64,000 nt of DNA from Palsa-189 sp963803735 (lineage in GTDB: Bacteria > Acidobacteriota > Terriglobia > Acidiferrales > UBA7541): positions 62,001 through 126,000 of the forward strand of contig CAWDNV010000012.1 in NCBI GenBank assembly GCA_963803735.1. The letters are read 5' to 3'. The position numbers and the translations under genes are program-made. Below are positions 17,186-26,020 of the stretch, piece by piece. Under the pieces are notes generated by a model that was not told the origin of the DNA, did no database searches, and saw only the letters and a list, made by a program, of their open reading frames with translations. Each line of letters opens with the position of its first letter. The stretch's first letter is position 1.

Positions 17186-18355
17186 CTACAAGGGAACGTA
17201 ATCGAGGACTACCTGAAGCGGGAATTTTCGCGTCACCACCGGCTCGTCGGAGTAGTCAGCCAGCGGAGTGATGTGCACGGCAATTTTGCTGCCGCTGGCG
17301 AGCTCCACGGGCTCCTGCAGCCAATAGCGCTGGAACCACTGTGGTCTCGGCCCATGTAGCCGCAAGAGGGGCACGGTCGTCCCCGAAGGCGTAATTGCAT
17401 CGACGCTTAATGATTCATACGCCCGATCCAGCATGGGCCGAAGCGCAACGATGCGTGCGGCCCTCGGGATCGCGGTCTCAAAAGGGGCAGAAGCGCTGGC
17501 GTCACCCGCGCTTTTCGGGGAATCGATCGCGAAAGACTGCAGTTCCCGGCCCGAGGGTGGCGCCTCAGTGAAGTACAAGCCGACCGCACTCTTGTCCGAG
17601 ACGGCATTTTGCTCCTGGTCGAAATGCTTCTTGTAGCGAATCTGCAGATGGATTTTTGAGCCGGGAGCCAGGCGAAAGGCCGCCCCGCTTGGCGCTGGTA
17701 TCGTATCGCCTCCCGGTTGCCACAGCGCCAGCACGGGGCCGTTCTCAATGCTGATGACGGCGTCGCGCACCATGGACGGGTTGCCGGGCATCAGGTCGGC
17801 TGCCTTGATCCATTTCGTGTCCGTCACATTGATCGGCAACGAGAACTCACTCACTTCTTCGATTGCGCTCGGCGGGACCGTATGCTCTGCGTCCATCGCG
17901 ATCTTGAGATCGGGCTGGCCGAGTTGCCACTTAGGGTTGAAGGCCACTTCCGCCGGCTTCGCATCCGTATAGCTTTCGGGTGTTCCTCCGGATGCCCAGA
18001 CGACCATCACGTCGATATCGCGCGAACTGACGGGATATCCGCCTTTAATCGGCGGACTGGTAGGATCGACCGGCCATGGCGGCATGCGGCCCGCGGTGAG
18101 CTCGTCGCGGATCGATTGAGCCCACGGCATCGCGGCTTTGTACGTCACGAGCGACATCGGCGCGGGCCCGCCTTCGACGTGGCAAACGGCGCAATGAACC
18201 CGGAAAAGCGGGAAGACGTCCTTGTTGTAGTCGTATCTCGAGGTCACCGGCGTATGCGCACGGGTGTGCTGCGTGGCCACGAGGAAAAAGACGATCGCAA
18301 GCGCGATTGCGACGCACGGTCCCATCAGGCGTTTGTATTGTTTACCGGCTTCCAT
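17186..18355 (-). CDS. Cytochrome c / monooxygenase-like protein with copper ligands lost, copy 3
   Basis: A 389-residue exported relative of the 10020 and 13095 proteins. An N-terminal membrane/signal helix (VAIALAIVFFLVAT) leads to a cytochrome c domain with CAVCH (55-59) and the family landmark PAPMSLVTYKAAMPWA. In the second half the expected His-His is replaced (SMVRDAVISIENG), the HxH motif is replaced (VALRPMLDRAYES), and only a region like the middle histidine motif survives (KIHLQIRYKKHFD). It is therefore probably not a dicopper oxygenase but a heme carrier or structural subunit. The start at 18355 overlaps the CusF-like gene by 14 bases; upstream extensions are possible. Confidence 0.7.
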   Translation of the reverse strand: MEAGKQYKRLMGPCVAIALAIVFFLVATQHTRAHTPVTSRYDYNKDVFPLFRVHCAVCHVEGGPAPMSLVTYKAAMPWAQSIRDELTAGRMPPWPVDPTSPPIKGGYPVSSRDIDVMVVWASGGTPESYTDAKPAEVAFNPKWQLGQPDLKIAMDAEHTVPPSAIEEVSEFSLPINVTDTKWIKAADLMPGNPSMVRDAVISIENGPVLALWQPGGDTIPAPSGAAFRLAPGSKIHLQIRYKKHFDQEQNAVSDKSAVGLYFTEAPPSGRELQSFAIDSPKSAGDASASAPFETAIPRAARIVALRPMLDRAYESLSVDAITPSGTTVPLLRLHGPRPQWFQRYWLQEPVELASGSKIAVHITPLADYSDEPVVTRKFPLQVVLDYVPL

Positions 18356-19976
18356 AAATCGACTCGATATCGGCGACCGCTGCGGAGAAGTCTCGATACA
18401 GCGGCAGCAGCCGTTCCTTATTGCCAAGATCGCCGGCTGCGTCGATCTCCCAGGCGGCCATCGTCAATCGCTTCACCGCGCTCGCCATCTTTGGCCGCTT
18501 GTCTTCCGTTATTTCGCTGATGTGGTTTTCCTCGAGCGCGAGCGCGACGTCTTTGGCGCCGATCGCCGGGAACCACAGGCCAGTCAGATCGCCTTGATCA
18601 AGCGCCTTGCCCACAGCCTGAGCGCGCTTGGCCAGTTCGGCAACCAACTCGGGAGCGGTCGTGGGCAGCTGCTCCTCTGGCTTGATTGTGGTCGGGACGT
18701 AGGGCGTGTTGTCAGGCTGCTGTGGCTGCGCTGTTGCTGTTGCAGTCTGGGTGGGAGGGGAAGCCGAGCCGCTGAAGCCAACAGCAGCGCTCCCCGATAT
18801 CTGCGATTTCGGTGCGGCCCCTGTAGTAGCCGGTCCCGATCCGGCAGAGGCCAGTGCAGCCGGCCCCGGCTCTTTCGAGTAATCGGCGAACGTGAAGTCG
18901 AAGACGCGTTCCTTGTCCTCTGGTTTGAACTTCACCCGCAAGGTGAACTTGGCCGGGAGTGCTTCGCCAGACATCGGCAGTTCGAGCGTGTTGCGATCGG
19001 CCGTTTTCCCAGCTTTGAGGGGACTCGGCGCGCCGATATCGTTCCCGCTTGCATCGCTTTTGGCGGCGCGAGCGGAAAAGCCGTTCACCGCGAGCGGTTG
19101 CGTCATGTCGTTGTAGAAGTACACGCGGAAAACGTTCGGCCGTACCCACGTGCCCTCGAGATGATGCCAGTTATCTTGATCCATAAAGAATTGGCCGCCG
19201 TGGCGAGGGTTGTGATCGCCGTGAGGACGGCGTTCGTAGGCCCTGATTCGCGCGCTACCATCAGCGCATGTGCCCGGCTGCAGTTGATGAATCTGCGAAT
19301 CATTTTTGCACGTGAAGTACAGCCCCGCGGTGATCGGCACGAGTTCGCTCTTGTCGACCGGGCAAATTCCGGGTTTTTCCTGAATGAAGGACTCGAATTT
19401 CAGGCACGAGTATACTGTCGTGATGCGAACGGGCACACGTGGCGCCCCGGATTGAGGACATTTGCCTGGCGTATCTTCAAGAACGCTCTCTTCACCCCTT
19501 GCGGTGCACACGTAGGAGATGGGCGGGAGTCCGCTGGCAACGGCAGGGTCGGCGACGACGCGGACGTCATGCAATGTGGTGAAGTCGCCGTCATAGACCT
19601 TCGCGGTTATGTGATCGCCGACTTTCACCGTTACGTTATCCGGCTTCTCGACGCGATAGTTCATCGTCATTGGCCCCATCCAGCCGGGCACATTCTCGCC
19701 GCTCACGGTCAGCATTCCGGTGCTTCCGTCGATCTTTTCCACCTTGCCGCGAAACGTATGCTCCTTGTTTGCGTTTGGTTTTCCGTTTGGCTGCGCGGTG
19801 GTCTGTTTCGATTTCGATTCCGTTGTGGCCGGGTGGTCTGCCGGCGCAGGCGTGGCGGACTGCTGTTGAGGCGCACGAGCTGGCGAACTGGGTGCGAGGA
19901 TGGCTGCGCAGACAAGTACAGCTGCGAAAAATCTTAATGCAGCCGAACTCGGCCTTATCCTAACGATTCGTCTCAT
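18342..19976 (-). CDS. Exported CusF-like copper-binding protein with metal-binding Cys repeats
   Basis: A 544-residue exported protein. After a signal sequence and a Pro/Ala/Gln/Lys-rich linker, residues about 70-140 form a CusF-type OB fold whose PGWMGPMTMNYRV keeps the Trp and two Met that bind Cu(I) in CusF. Three short heavy-metal-binding-domain-like units follow (YVCTARGEESVLEDTPGKCP, YSCLKFESFIQEKPGICP, YFTCKNDSQIHQLQPGTC), then a His-rich segment (HGDHNPRHGGQFF, NWHHLEG) and a beta domain. The C-terminus is helical. It is coupled by overlap to the copy 3 gene. It may deliver copper to the island's oxygenases, which is inference. The start at 19976 (MRRIVRIRP) is preferred over the TTG at 20000. 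Confidence 0.75.
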   Translation of the reverse strand: MRRIVRIRPSSAALRFFAAVLVCAAILAPSSPARAPQQQSATPAPADHPATTESKSKQTTAQPNGKPNANKEHTFRGKVEKIDGSTGMLTVSGENVPGWMGPMTMNYRVEKPDNVTVKVGDHITAKVYDGDFTTLHDVRVVADPAVASGLPPISYVCTARGEESVLEDTPGKCPQSGAPRVPVRITTVYSCLKFESFIQEKPGICPVDKSELVPITAGLYFTCKNDSQIHQLQPGTCADGSARIRAYERRPHGDHNPRHGGQFFMDQDNWHHLEGTWVRPNVFRVYFYNDMTQPLAVNGFSARAAKSDASGNDIGAPSPLKAGKTADRNTLELPMSGEALPAKFTLRVKFKPEDKERVFDFTFADYSKEPGPAALASAGSGPATTGAAPKSQISGSAAVGFSGSASPPTQTATATAQPQQPDNTPYVPTTIKPEEQLPTTAPELVAELAKRAQAVGKALDQGDLTGLWFPAIGAKDVALALEENHISEITEDKRPKMASAVKRLTMAAWEIDAAGDLGNKERLLPLYRDFSAAVADIESIYGSR

Positions 19977-20242
19977 GCGCCTGGAGTTCTGCCGATCCAA
20001 ATGCCGTAACGATAATGCATGGCGGCCACGCGGTAAATCGGCAATTTCTTTGGGCGACTTCTCGTCGTATTTGCAGGGAGTATCGCTGATCGGTCAAGCC
20101 GACGCGCAGAAAAGCATACGAGACGAGGGCATTTCTGCAAGAAGCCGAAAATGAAACTCAGGCGTATGGCGGCTAAAACACGTTCACAGCATCGCGCCAG
20201 CGTTGGCGTCGGAGGAGCCGCTAAGCTTCGGCGCCGCAGTTT

Positions 20243-21151
20243 TCATCGCGTGGCGTCTGGTGAGATGGCAAGCGGCAGCGTGGGCGCAAGTTGCGTCGCA
20301 TAATTGATTCCGGATTCGTCCAGCAGCCAAACCGGATCGAAGCTCTTTCCATTGACGGTAACGGCGATGGCCTCCGCCGGTTTTTTCGAGTCGCAGAACA
20401 CCTTCTCCAGTCGCGCCTTGCGGTTCGCGTTCAGATGAAACCGGAAGACCTTCGTCTGCGGAATCGGAAGGATTTGATCGTCCGAGGATAGCGTCATCAG
20501 GCAGCCCGTCGGATTCGATACCTCGATGCGATATTTCCATTGCGCGCTGCGTCCCGAGCCGCCTGCCTTGCTCACATCCGCCACTCGAATGATGGCCTGA
20601 TCCACCCGCTGGCATAGCGCATTTTCCTTGGCCAAATCCAAGGGCGGATAGAATCCCTGTTGCCAGTTGTTGCGTTCTTGCTGAGTGGCCCCGTTTATGG
20701 CCTCTTTGATGAAGTACGATCCCGCCACTCCGAAGGCTTCGCCGATCAGCGCAGGAGAGAACGCCAGGTGGTCTCCGTCGCAGCCGCGGGGCAAGAGTTT
20801 GGTGACATCGGGATAAGCGGACATTGCTTCCCAACTGCGGATGCTTTGCGCGCCATCGCCAGCGATGCCTAAGAACTCCAATCCGCGCTCCGCGGCCTGC
20901 AATCTAGCGCTGTGATCTCTCGGGAACCGATGGGCGGAAGCTGCAAACGTCTCGACTGCGGCGCGGGCGCGCGCAATCGGTACGGCAAGTCTTGCGGCCG
21001 GCTCGCGCTCCAGCACCGAGTGGAGATTTCCGAGCGATTGCTCCACAACGCGCCAGGCAATCATGTCGGATTGATATCGGCGGTAGCCCATCACTTCAAC
21101 AGCGATCGTCGCCACCAGTAAAAACACGAGGAGGATGCGGCCCAGATGCAC
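20243..21151 (-). CDS. Membrane-anchored protein of unknown function
   Basis: A 302-residue protein with one N-terminal anchor helix (LGRILLVFLLVATIAVEVMG) and a predicted periplasmic body; no family recognised. Features include Cys at RGCDGDH and ENALCQRV, and a possible C-terminal beta domain (KVFRFHLNANRKARLEKVFC). I chose the GTG at 21151 because GGAG lies 6 bases upstream; the TTG four codons earlier overlaps that site. It is separated by about 270 bases from the CusF-like gene and may or may not belong to that operon. Confidence 0.6.
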   Translation of the reverse strand: MHLGRILLVFLLVATIAVEVMGYRRYQSDMIAWRVVEQSLGNLHSVLEREPAARLAVPIARARAAVETFAASAHRFPRDHSARLQAAERGLEFLGIAGDGAQSIRSWEAMSAYPDVTKLLPRGCDGDHLAFSPALIGEAFGVAGSYFIKEAINGATQQERNNWQQGFYPPLDLAKENALCQRVDQAIIRVADVSKAGGSGRSAQWKYRIEVSNPTGCLMTLSSDDQILPIPQTKVFRFHLNANRKARLEKVFCDSKKPAEAIAVTVNGKSFDPVWLLDESGINYATQLAPTLPLAISPDATR

Positions 21152-21299
21152 AATAGTCTCCAAAGGGCCCGGGAGGGAGAGTCCTTACTGGTTCGATGAA
21201 GCAAGACGCCGTTAGGGCTTGGCAGTGTTACACGTAATGGGCCACGTGCCGTTGTGAGGTTGGGGTCACTCGGCTATGCTGAGCTGGTAAAGACTCCGC

Positions 21300-22085
21300 A
21301 TGGTTGACATCCACTGCCACATCCTCCCGGCACTCGACGACGGCGCGAAATCGTTTGACGAAGCTTTAAGAATGGCCGAAATGGCCATCGAGGACGGGAT
21401 TACGCACGTTGTGGCGACGCCTCACTCCAATAGCGAATATCGCTTTGACTTCGGTGTCGTGCGCGAGCGCCGCAACGAATTACAGGCGAAGCTCGGAGAA
21501 CGGCTGCAGCTTGCAACAGGGTGCGATTTTCATCTCAGCATGGAAAATCTAGAAGCGATTCGCGCCTGCCCGGCGAACTATACGATCAATCAAAGGCGAT
21601 ACCTGCTTATAGAGTTCGCCGATTTCGCTATTCCACCCGGAACCGAAGAGACTCTGAAAAACTTACAGCAGCTGGGGCTCTCGCTCATCATCACGCATCC
21701 GGAACGCAACCCGTTGATCCGCGCGCAGCCGCAGAGATTAAAGCGCTGGCTGCAACAGGGATGCTACGTTCAGGTTACGGCGCAGTCTTTGCTAGGAAGA
21801 TGGGGAGAAGTTGCGAGAAAGCAAGTGGAGGCGCTGCTTGATCAAAAAATGGTGCACTTCGTTGCCAGCGATGCGCACAATATCGCGCAGCGGCCTTTGC
21901 GGCTTAAAGAAGCATACGGGGTGGTTGCAGAACGATGGGGAGAATCGCTCGCGCAGTCACTCTTTCGCGAAAACCCACTTGCGGCGTTTGAGGGGCGGGA
22001 ATTGCCTTACAAACCTGAACTGCCACTCGTAGCGGACCAGCTGACGCCGCCGGTCCGCCGTCGCAAGCGGTTCATTTTCTTTTAG
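21300..22085 (+). CDS. CpsB/CapC/YwqE-type PHP-domain tyrosine phosphatase
   Basis: A 261-residue metal-dependent phosphatase of the polymerase/histidinol phosphatase (PHP) fold, which in other bacteria dephosphorylates tyrosine kinases controlling polysaccharide export. Metal ligands sit in MVDIHCHILPALDDGAKS (N-terminus), VVATPHSN, LLIEFADFAIPPG, LIITHPERN and FVASDAHN, in the normal order. The last 25 residues are basic and disordered. No capsule or exopolysaccharide genes and no BY-kinase are adjacent, so the target must be elsewhere. Convergent with the OmpA gene, 4 bases apart. Confidence 0.88.
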   Translation: MVDIHCHILPALDDGAKSFDEALRMAEMAIEDGITHVVATPHSNSEYRFDFGVVRERRNELQAKLGERLQLATGCDFHLSMENLEAIRACPANYTINQRRYLLIEFADFAIPPGTEETLKNLQQLGLSLIITHPERNPLIRAQPQRLKRWLQQGCYVQVTAQSLLGRWGEVARKQVEALLDQKMVHFVASDAHNIAQRPLRLKEAYGVVAERWGESLAQSLFRENPLAAFEGRELPYKPELPLVADQLTPPVRRRKRFIFF

Positions 22086-22089
22086 AAGC

Positions 22090-22800
22090 TCAGCGTCCGC
22101 TGGCAGCAGCCAAGGCGCTGTCGGCAGAGAAGACCTTCACTTCTACGCGCCGGTTCTTCGCGCGAGCATCCTTTGTCTTGCCGGGATCCACCAGATTGTT
22201 TGGGCCCATGCCGATGGTGCGGATCTGGTAGAAGGGAACCTTTTTCTCGGTCGAAAGATAGAGCACCACTGCATCGGCACGGCGTCTGCTCAATTGCAGG
22301 TTATAGTTCGCGTCCCCGGTCGGATCCGTATAGCCTTCGACGGCGATGAAGTAGCGCTTCAACGAACCAGTGTTAGAAGCGACCTTATCGAGTTCCTCTT
22401 TACTTTCTGGGGAAAGCACGGCGCTATTGAACTTGAAAAGCACAGTCGCCTGGTTGGAGACCTTGTAATCGTCCAAATTGGAGATTACGCCGCGAAGCTG
22501 CGCGATTTCCTGGTCGTCCTTCTGAGCCTGTTCATTGGCCTGATTGGCCCGATTCATGGCGTCACCGGCGCGCCGGTCGGCCCCCGTGGCCTTTTCATCG
22601 GTAGCGCTTATGGCCTGAGTATTCTTAGCGACGTCTTGCTGAGTCTTCTGCAGGTCAGTGCCTTCCTTATTGACCTGATCAGCGACCTGATTGAGTTTAT
22701 CTTGGACGGGGGTTACGTTCTGCCGAACATACCCCTTGGTGGCGCAACCGGAAACGAGTGCGGTGGCGCCTAGCATTACGATCAAAAACTTCTGACTCAT
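22090..22800 (-). CDS. OmpA/Pal-family outer membrane lipoprotein
   Basis: A 236-residue lipoprotein. The ATG at 22800 has GGAGGAA upstream and opens a signal peptide ending in the lipobox ALVSGC. Residues about 20-100 form a heptad-rich helix (DKLNQVADQVNKEGTDLQKT), and the C-terminal 110 residues are an OmpA peptidoglycan-binding domain with LFKFNSAVLSPESKEELDKV, VEGYTDPTG, YNLQLSRRRADAV and KNRRVEVKV. It would tether the outer membrane to peptidoglycan. The coiled coil resembles Lpp-like spacers fused to OmpA in many acidobacteria. Confidence 0.9.
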   Translation of the reverse strand: MSQKFLIVMLGATALVSGCATKGYVRQNVTPVQDKLNQVADQVNKEGTDLQKTQQDVAKNTQAISATDEKATGADRRAGDAMNRANQANEQAQKDDQEIAQLRGVISNLDDYKVSNQATVLFKFNSAVLSPESKEELDKVASNTGSLKRYFIAVEGYTDPTGDANYNLQLSRRRADAVVLYLSTEKKVPFYQIRTIGMGPNNLVDPGKTKDARAKNRRVEVKVFSADSALAAASGR

Positions 22801-22922
22801 TGCGAATTCCTCCACAGGAGCGTTAGGAACTGGATCGTGTTCGACCTTCGGGGACGATGCGCTAGGCCGTTTACACTCTATCAAACTAGAGTCAAATTAA
22901 CTAGTAACGGCAACCGGGGAAA

Positions 22923-24746
22923 TCATGTAAAAAGCTCAAGTATTTCTTCGTATCTTTTGAAGGGAGGAATGAGATAGGCCCCGGCAAGCTCTGTACGGGC
23001 CCATGCGAGCATCCGTTTTGCCAGAGCGAAGCCTTTATCGCGCGCCGCCGTTCCAGCCGCTTCCATCTCCTTCAGCACGGGTTCCGGGATGAAGATGCCG
23101 GGGACTTCATTATTCAGCCTCAGCGCCTGTTTATAGCTGGTCAGGGGCCAAATCCCGGCCAGCACAGGGATGGGAGAGCGCCCACCAATGCGCTTGAGGA
23201 AGGCGTGCCAGTGTTCGGGATCAAATAGTGGCTGCGTCATGGCGAAATGCGCGCCCGCCTCCACCTTGGCGAAGAAGCGCTGGATTTCGTAATCGAGATC
23301 CTCAGCCGTAGGGTTCACGGCTACGCCAACGGTATAGTTTGTCGCTCCCCCCAGAGCTTTGCCGGCCCAATCCGTTCCCTGGTTCAGCCGGGAAGCCACT
23401 TTCACCAAGCCGATGGAATCGATTTCGTAGACTGCGCTAGTTTCCCCGACGGAGGGCGGGTCACCTGTGATTGCCAGGAAATTGCGGACGCCTCCAATGC
23501 TCCACGCGCCGAGCAGAGCGGCTTGCAACCCGATGAGGTTCTGATCCCGCGTGGTGACGTGAGGAACGGTTTCGATGCCGCGCGCCTGCAAAGCTCCGGC
23601 GAGCATTAGAGCATCCATGCCAACGCGCGCCAAAGTGCCGCTATTGATGTCAATCGTATCCACGCAGCCGCTCGCGGTGATCTTTTCCACCTGCTCGAAA
23701 ATGCGGTCGAGGGAAATGCCTTTCGGCGGATCGATCTCCACGGAAACCGAAAATTCGCCCGCCTTGAGCTTGCGCCACAATCCGCTTTCCGGATCGCGCT
23801 TGACTACCCGGACTTTCTCCGGCGCCGTGGTGACGGAAACCGATGCCGCTTTCACCGCTTGCGCTGGTTTCAAGCCGCGCATCGCACCGGCCATGGCCCG
23901 CACGTGCTCCGGCGTCGTGCCGCAGCATCCGCCAACGATGCGCGCGCCCATCGCCGCTGCTTCGCGCGCGAAAAGTGCGAAATATTCCGGCGAGGAGCGC
24001 GGATACACGGTGCGATCGCCGATGCGCGTAGGGAAGCCCACGTTGGGCATGGCCGAAAGCGCTCGGCGTCCTCCACCGAAGCCTTCCAGGATCGGCAACA
24101 GCGATTGCGGACCGAGCGTGCAGTTAACGCCGATGACTTGGACATTTTTGTGCGCCAGGCGTGCGGCCGCGTCGGCGGGACGCGTGCCTCCAAGCGTCGT
24201 GCCCTCATCGGAAAATGTCAGTTCCGCCACAATGGGCAGCGCGGAAAAAGAGCGCAGCGCGTCTATGGCTGCCACCAACATTTCGATATTGGAGAATGTC
24301 TCCAATATGAAGAAATCCACGCCGCGCTCTTCGAGCGCCTGCGCCTGCTCGCGGTAAACCTCCAACATCTCGTCGCGCGGGATTTCGCGCATTTCCGGCG
24401 CAATGGCCAGCGGCCCAATAGAGCCGGCGATCAGGACCTCGTGTGGCGCGGCTTCGCGGGCTTCCCGGGCGATCTTTGCGCCGCGATGGTTTATGCGGGT
24501 GACCTGGTCGCCGAGGCCGAGGGCAGTCAGTTTCGAGCGATTGGCGCCGAAGGTGTTCGTCTCAATAATTTGCGCTCCGGCCTCGATATAGGCCTGGTGA
24601 ACGCGAAAGACGACTTCGGGCTGGGAGACATTTAGCTCTTCAAAAGAACGCTGCGGGCCGGCGCCGTCAAACAGCATGGAGCCCATGGCTCCATCGGCAA
24701 CGAGTACGGCGTCTTGGATCCGCTGTTCGAAATCTGCGATGTTCAT
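22923..24746 (-). CDS. Bifunctional homocysteine S-methyltransferase / 5,10-methylenetetrahydrofolate reductase
   Basis: A 607-residue fusion like Bacillus YitJ. The N-terminal half is a homocysteine methyltransferase with LVADGAMGSMLFDGAG, the zinc cysteine in GVNCTLGP and the Cys pair in VGGCCGTTPEHV. The C-terminal half (from about 325) is a MetF-type TIM barrel with VSVEIDPPKG, VPHVTTRDQNLIGLQAALLG, FLAITGDPP and HFAMTQPLFDPEHW. It could make methyl-THF and pass methyl groups to homocysteine in the methionine cycle. The 269 bases upstream show no SAM riboswitch that I can recognise. Confidence 0.92.
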   Translation of the reverse strand: MNIADFEQRIQDAVLVADGAMGSMLFDGAGPQRSFEELNVSQPEVVFRVHQAYIEAGAQIIETNTFGANRSKLTALGLGDQVTRINHRGAKIAREAREAAPHEVLIAGSIGPLAIAPEMREIPRDEMLEVYREQAQALEERGVDFFILETFSNIEMLVAAIDALRSFSALPIVAELTFSDEGTTLGGTRPADAAARLAHKNVQVIGVNCTLGPQSLLPILEGFGGGRRALSAMPNVGFPTRIGDRTVYPRSSPEYFALFAREAAAMGARIVGGCCGTTPEHVRAMAGAMRGLKPAQAVKAASVSVTTAPEKVRVVKRDPESGLWRKLKAGEFSVSVEIDPPKGISLDRIFEQVEKITASGCVDTIDINSGTLARVGMDALMLAGALQARGIETVPHVTTRDQNLIGLQAALLGAWSIGGVRNFLAITGDPPSVGETSAVYEIDSIGLVKVASRLNQGTDWAGKALGGATNYTVGVAVNPTAEDLDYEIQRFFAKVEAGAHFAMTQPLFDPEHWHAFLKRIGGRSPIPVLAGIWPLTSYKQALRLNNEVPGIFIPEPVLKEMEAAGTAARDKGFALAKRMLAWARTELAGAYLIPPFKRYEEILELFT

Positions 24747-25015
24747 AGGTTTGGACGGTCGGACTGCACCCCGGCGCTCAAGGGACGCTCTCTAGCCTCA
24801 TATGCAAAGTTCTTTGTGTCGCTTCCCAGCCATCAGGCAGGCGGGCGCTGCACTTGGTTCCTAAAGCCTGAGTATACGTTGATGCGCTTCATGGCCGCAA
24901 AGGCTCAGCCTGGGCGCAGTTTGCACAGACGGGGGCTAGCTTTGCCGCAAGGGTCCTCTCTGAAGCGCTGAGCGAGGTGTAATAAGCCGAGCCAAGCCGC
25001 GGTGGCAGCTCGCGC

Positions 25016-25477
25016 TCATTCTAAGGGGCTTAATGAATTACCCGGGCGCGATTGGGAGTCCATGGCCTGTTCCGGCGTTGCGGGATCGCGTTTCGCGCGC
25101 CGTCGCTGCAGATAGCAGTCGCAGGTGCGGCCGGAAAGGCCACCCGGATTCAGGGTGTAGCCGAGGCCGCGGCAGATCGAGCAGTTGGGATCGCCGGGAA
25201 GCTCCTCCGGGACGGCGCACGCCGGATCAGGCGCCCAGGTTCCGCGCTCCAGCTCCTTCTTTCGGCGCAGCAGGATGGCTGGATAGCGAACCCCTTCGCG
25301 TTGGCAAAAGGTGAGTATCCGCTCCAGGGATCGGCAGAGCGCCTGCCTCTCGATAGGGCGTCCATCGAATTCCCATAGACGGCGGGCCAGCAGGAGCGCT
25401 TTCTCTTCCTCGAAGGCAATGAGCTTTATGTCGATTTCGAGGGCTCGGGTCAGGGTCAGAGTCATGTCAGGTCTCAT
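25016..25477 (-). CDS. Cys-rich (zinc-finger-like) protein of unknown function
   Basis: A 153-residue protein, not recognised. The first 75 residues are helical and charged (FEEEKALLLARRLWEFDGRP), then comes a possible zinc-binding knuckle CSICRGLGY...GRTCDCYLQRRRAKR at about 112-136, similar in style to DnaJ-type Cys repeats, and a disordered tail. ATG at 25477 and an in-frame ATG at 25465 are both possible starts; AAAGG sits directly before the first. It lies downstream of the winged-helix gene on the same strand, beyond a 233-base repeat-bearing spacer. Confidence 0.55.
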   Translation of the reverse strand: MRPDMTLTLTRALEIDIKLIAFEEEKALLLARRLWEFDGRPIERQALCRSLERILTFCQREGVRYPAILLRRKKELERGTWAPDPACAVPEELPGDPNCSICRGLGYTLNPGGLSGRTCDCYLQRRRAKRDPATPEQAMDSQSRPGNSLSPLE

Positions 25478-25584
25478 CCTTTCAGTTTGTTTTTTGGGTT
25501 TTAACTGTCAGTTGTCCTGCAGCAATCGGGGCACGTTCAGGTGTTTCACGCTGGGTCTTGAGTCGAAGTTTTGTGGGAGAGTTC

Positions 25585-25669
25585 GTGGTCAATGATGACT
25601 TGACCTGACGACAAGAGCTGCCGACAGAGGCTGACGACAGCTCTTCCGCCGTAGTAAGTGGTCAATGAT
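25585..25669. repeat. Direct repeats bracketing an inverted repeat
   Basis: A 12-base direct repeat GTGGTCAATGAT occurs at 25585-25596 and 25658-25669. Between the copies lies an 8-base inverted repeat AAGAGCTG (25613-25620) / CAGCTCTT (25638-25645), and CTGACGACA is repeated at 25605-25613 and 25631-25639. The block is in the spacer between the two minus-strand genes of this small locus. It could be a protein-binding array, an iteron-like site or the footprint of a small insertion. Confidence 0.6.
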
Positions 25670-25710
25670 AAGTTGCGCGATTTCGCCGCTGCGGCCAAAA
25701 CGCGCAACGG

Positions 25711-26007
25711 TCATCGGCACAAAAAATAGATGCGCCGAGCCCAGCGCGCGCGGAGCCCGCGCTTCCAGCCCAGGCGCAGCCATCCACGGTTCACCAGTTC
25801 GCGCTGCGCTGCTTCGCGCCGCCGGCGTCCCCACCCGAGCACCTCTTCGAGCGTGCGCGGCAGCACGTAGCTCGCGCCGGTGTGCCCATCGGCATATGCG
25901 CCCAACACGGCGCGCAGCGCCTTGGCATCGGCGGAAATGGCGGGATCCTTCAGAAAGCGCGCAGCTATGCGCACCATGAAATCAGCAGCGGTATTTTCTT
26001 GGGACAT
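25711..26007 (-). CDS. Winged-helix-like (HTH_36-type) DNA-binding protein
   Basis: A 98-residue basic protein. The core AISADAKALRAVLGAYADG...TLEEVLGWGRRRREAAQREL and VNRGWLRLGW reads like the winged helix of HTH_36-type proteins, in which a recognition helix is followed by a short hairpin wing; many such proteins start replication of mobile DNA or regulate it. The ATG at 26007 is preferred; a GTG at 26061 would place a terminator hairpin inside the gene. The gene sits behind its own operator, promoter and terminator, which suggests tight control. No replicase, integrase or att site is visible nearby. Confidence 0.5.
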   Translation of the reverse strand: MSQENTAADFMVRIAARFLKDPAISADAKALRAVLGAYADGHTGASYVLPRTLEEVLGWGRRRREAAQRELVNRGWLRLGWKRGLRARWARRIYFLCR

Positions 26008-26020
26008 ATCGGCAGGCGGC

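Noticed and set aside
18264..19937. 557-residue plus-strand open frame antisense to the CusF-like gene
   Set aside because: High-G+C antisense frame; no domain, signal or ribosome binding site, and the minus-strand gene has clear metal-binding motifs.
20001..20242. Small frames between the CusF-like gene and the anchored unknown
   Set aside because: Frames are short, run into neighbouring genes on the wrong strand and carry no signals.
24747..25015. SAM or SAH riboswitch ahead of the methyltransferase/reductase gene
   Set aside because: No K-turn or conserved core seen in the 269 bases upstream on the minus strand.
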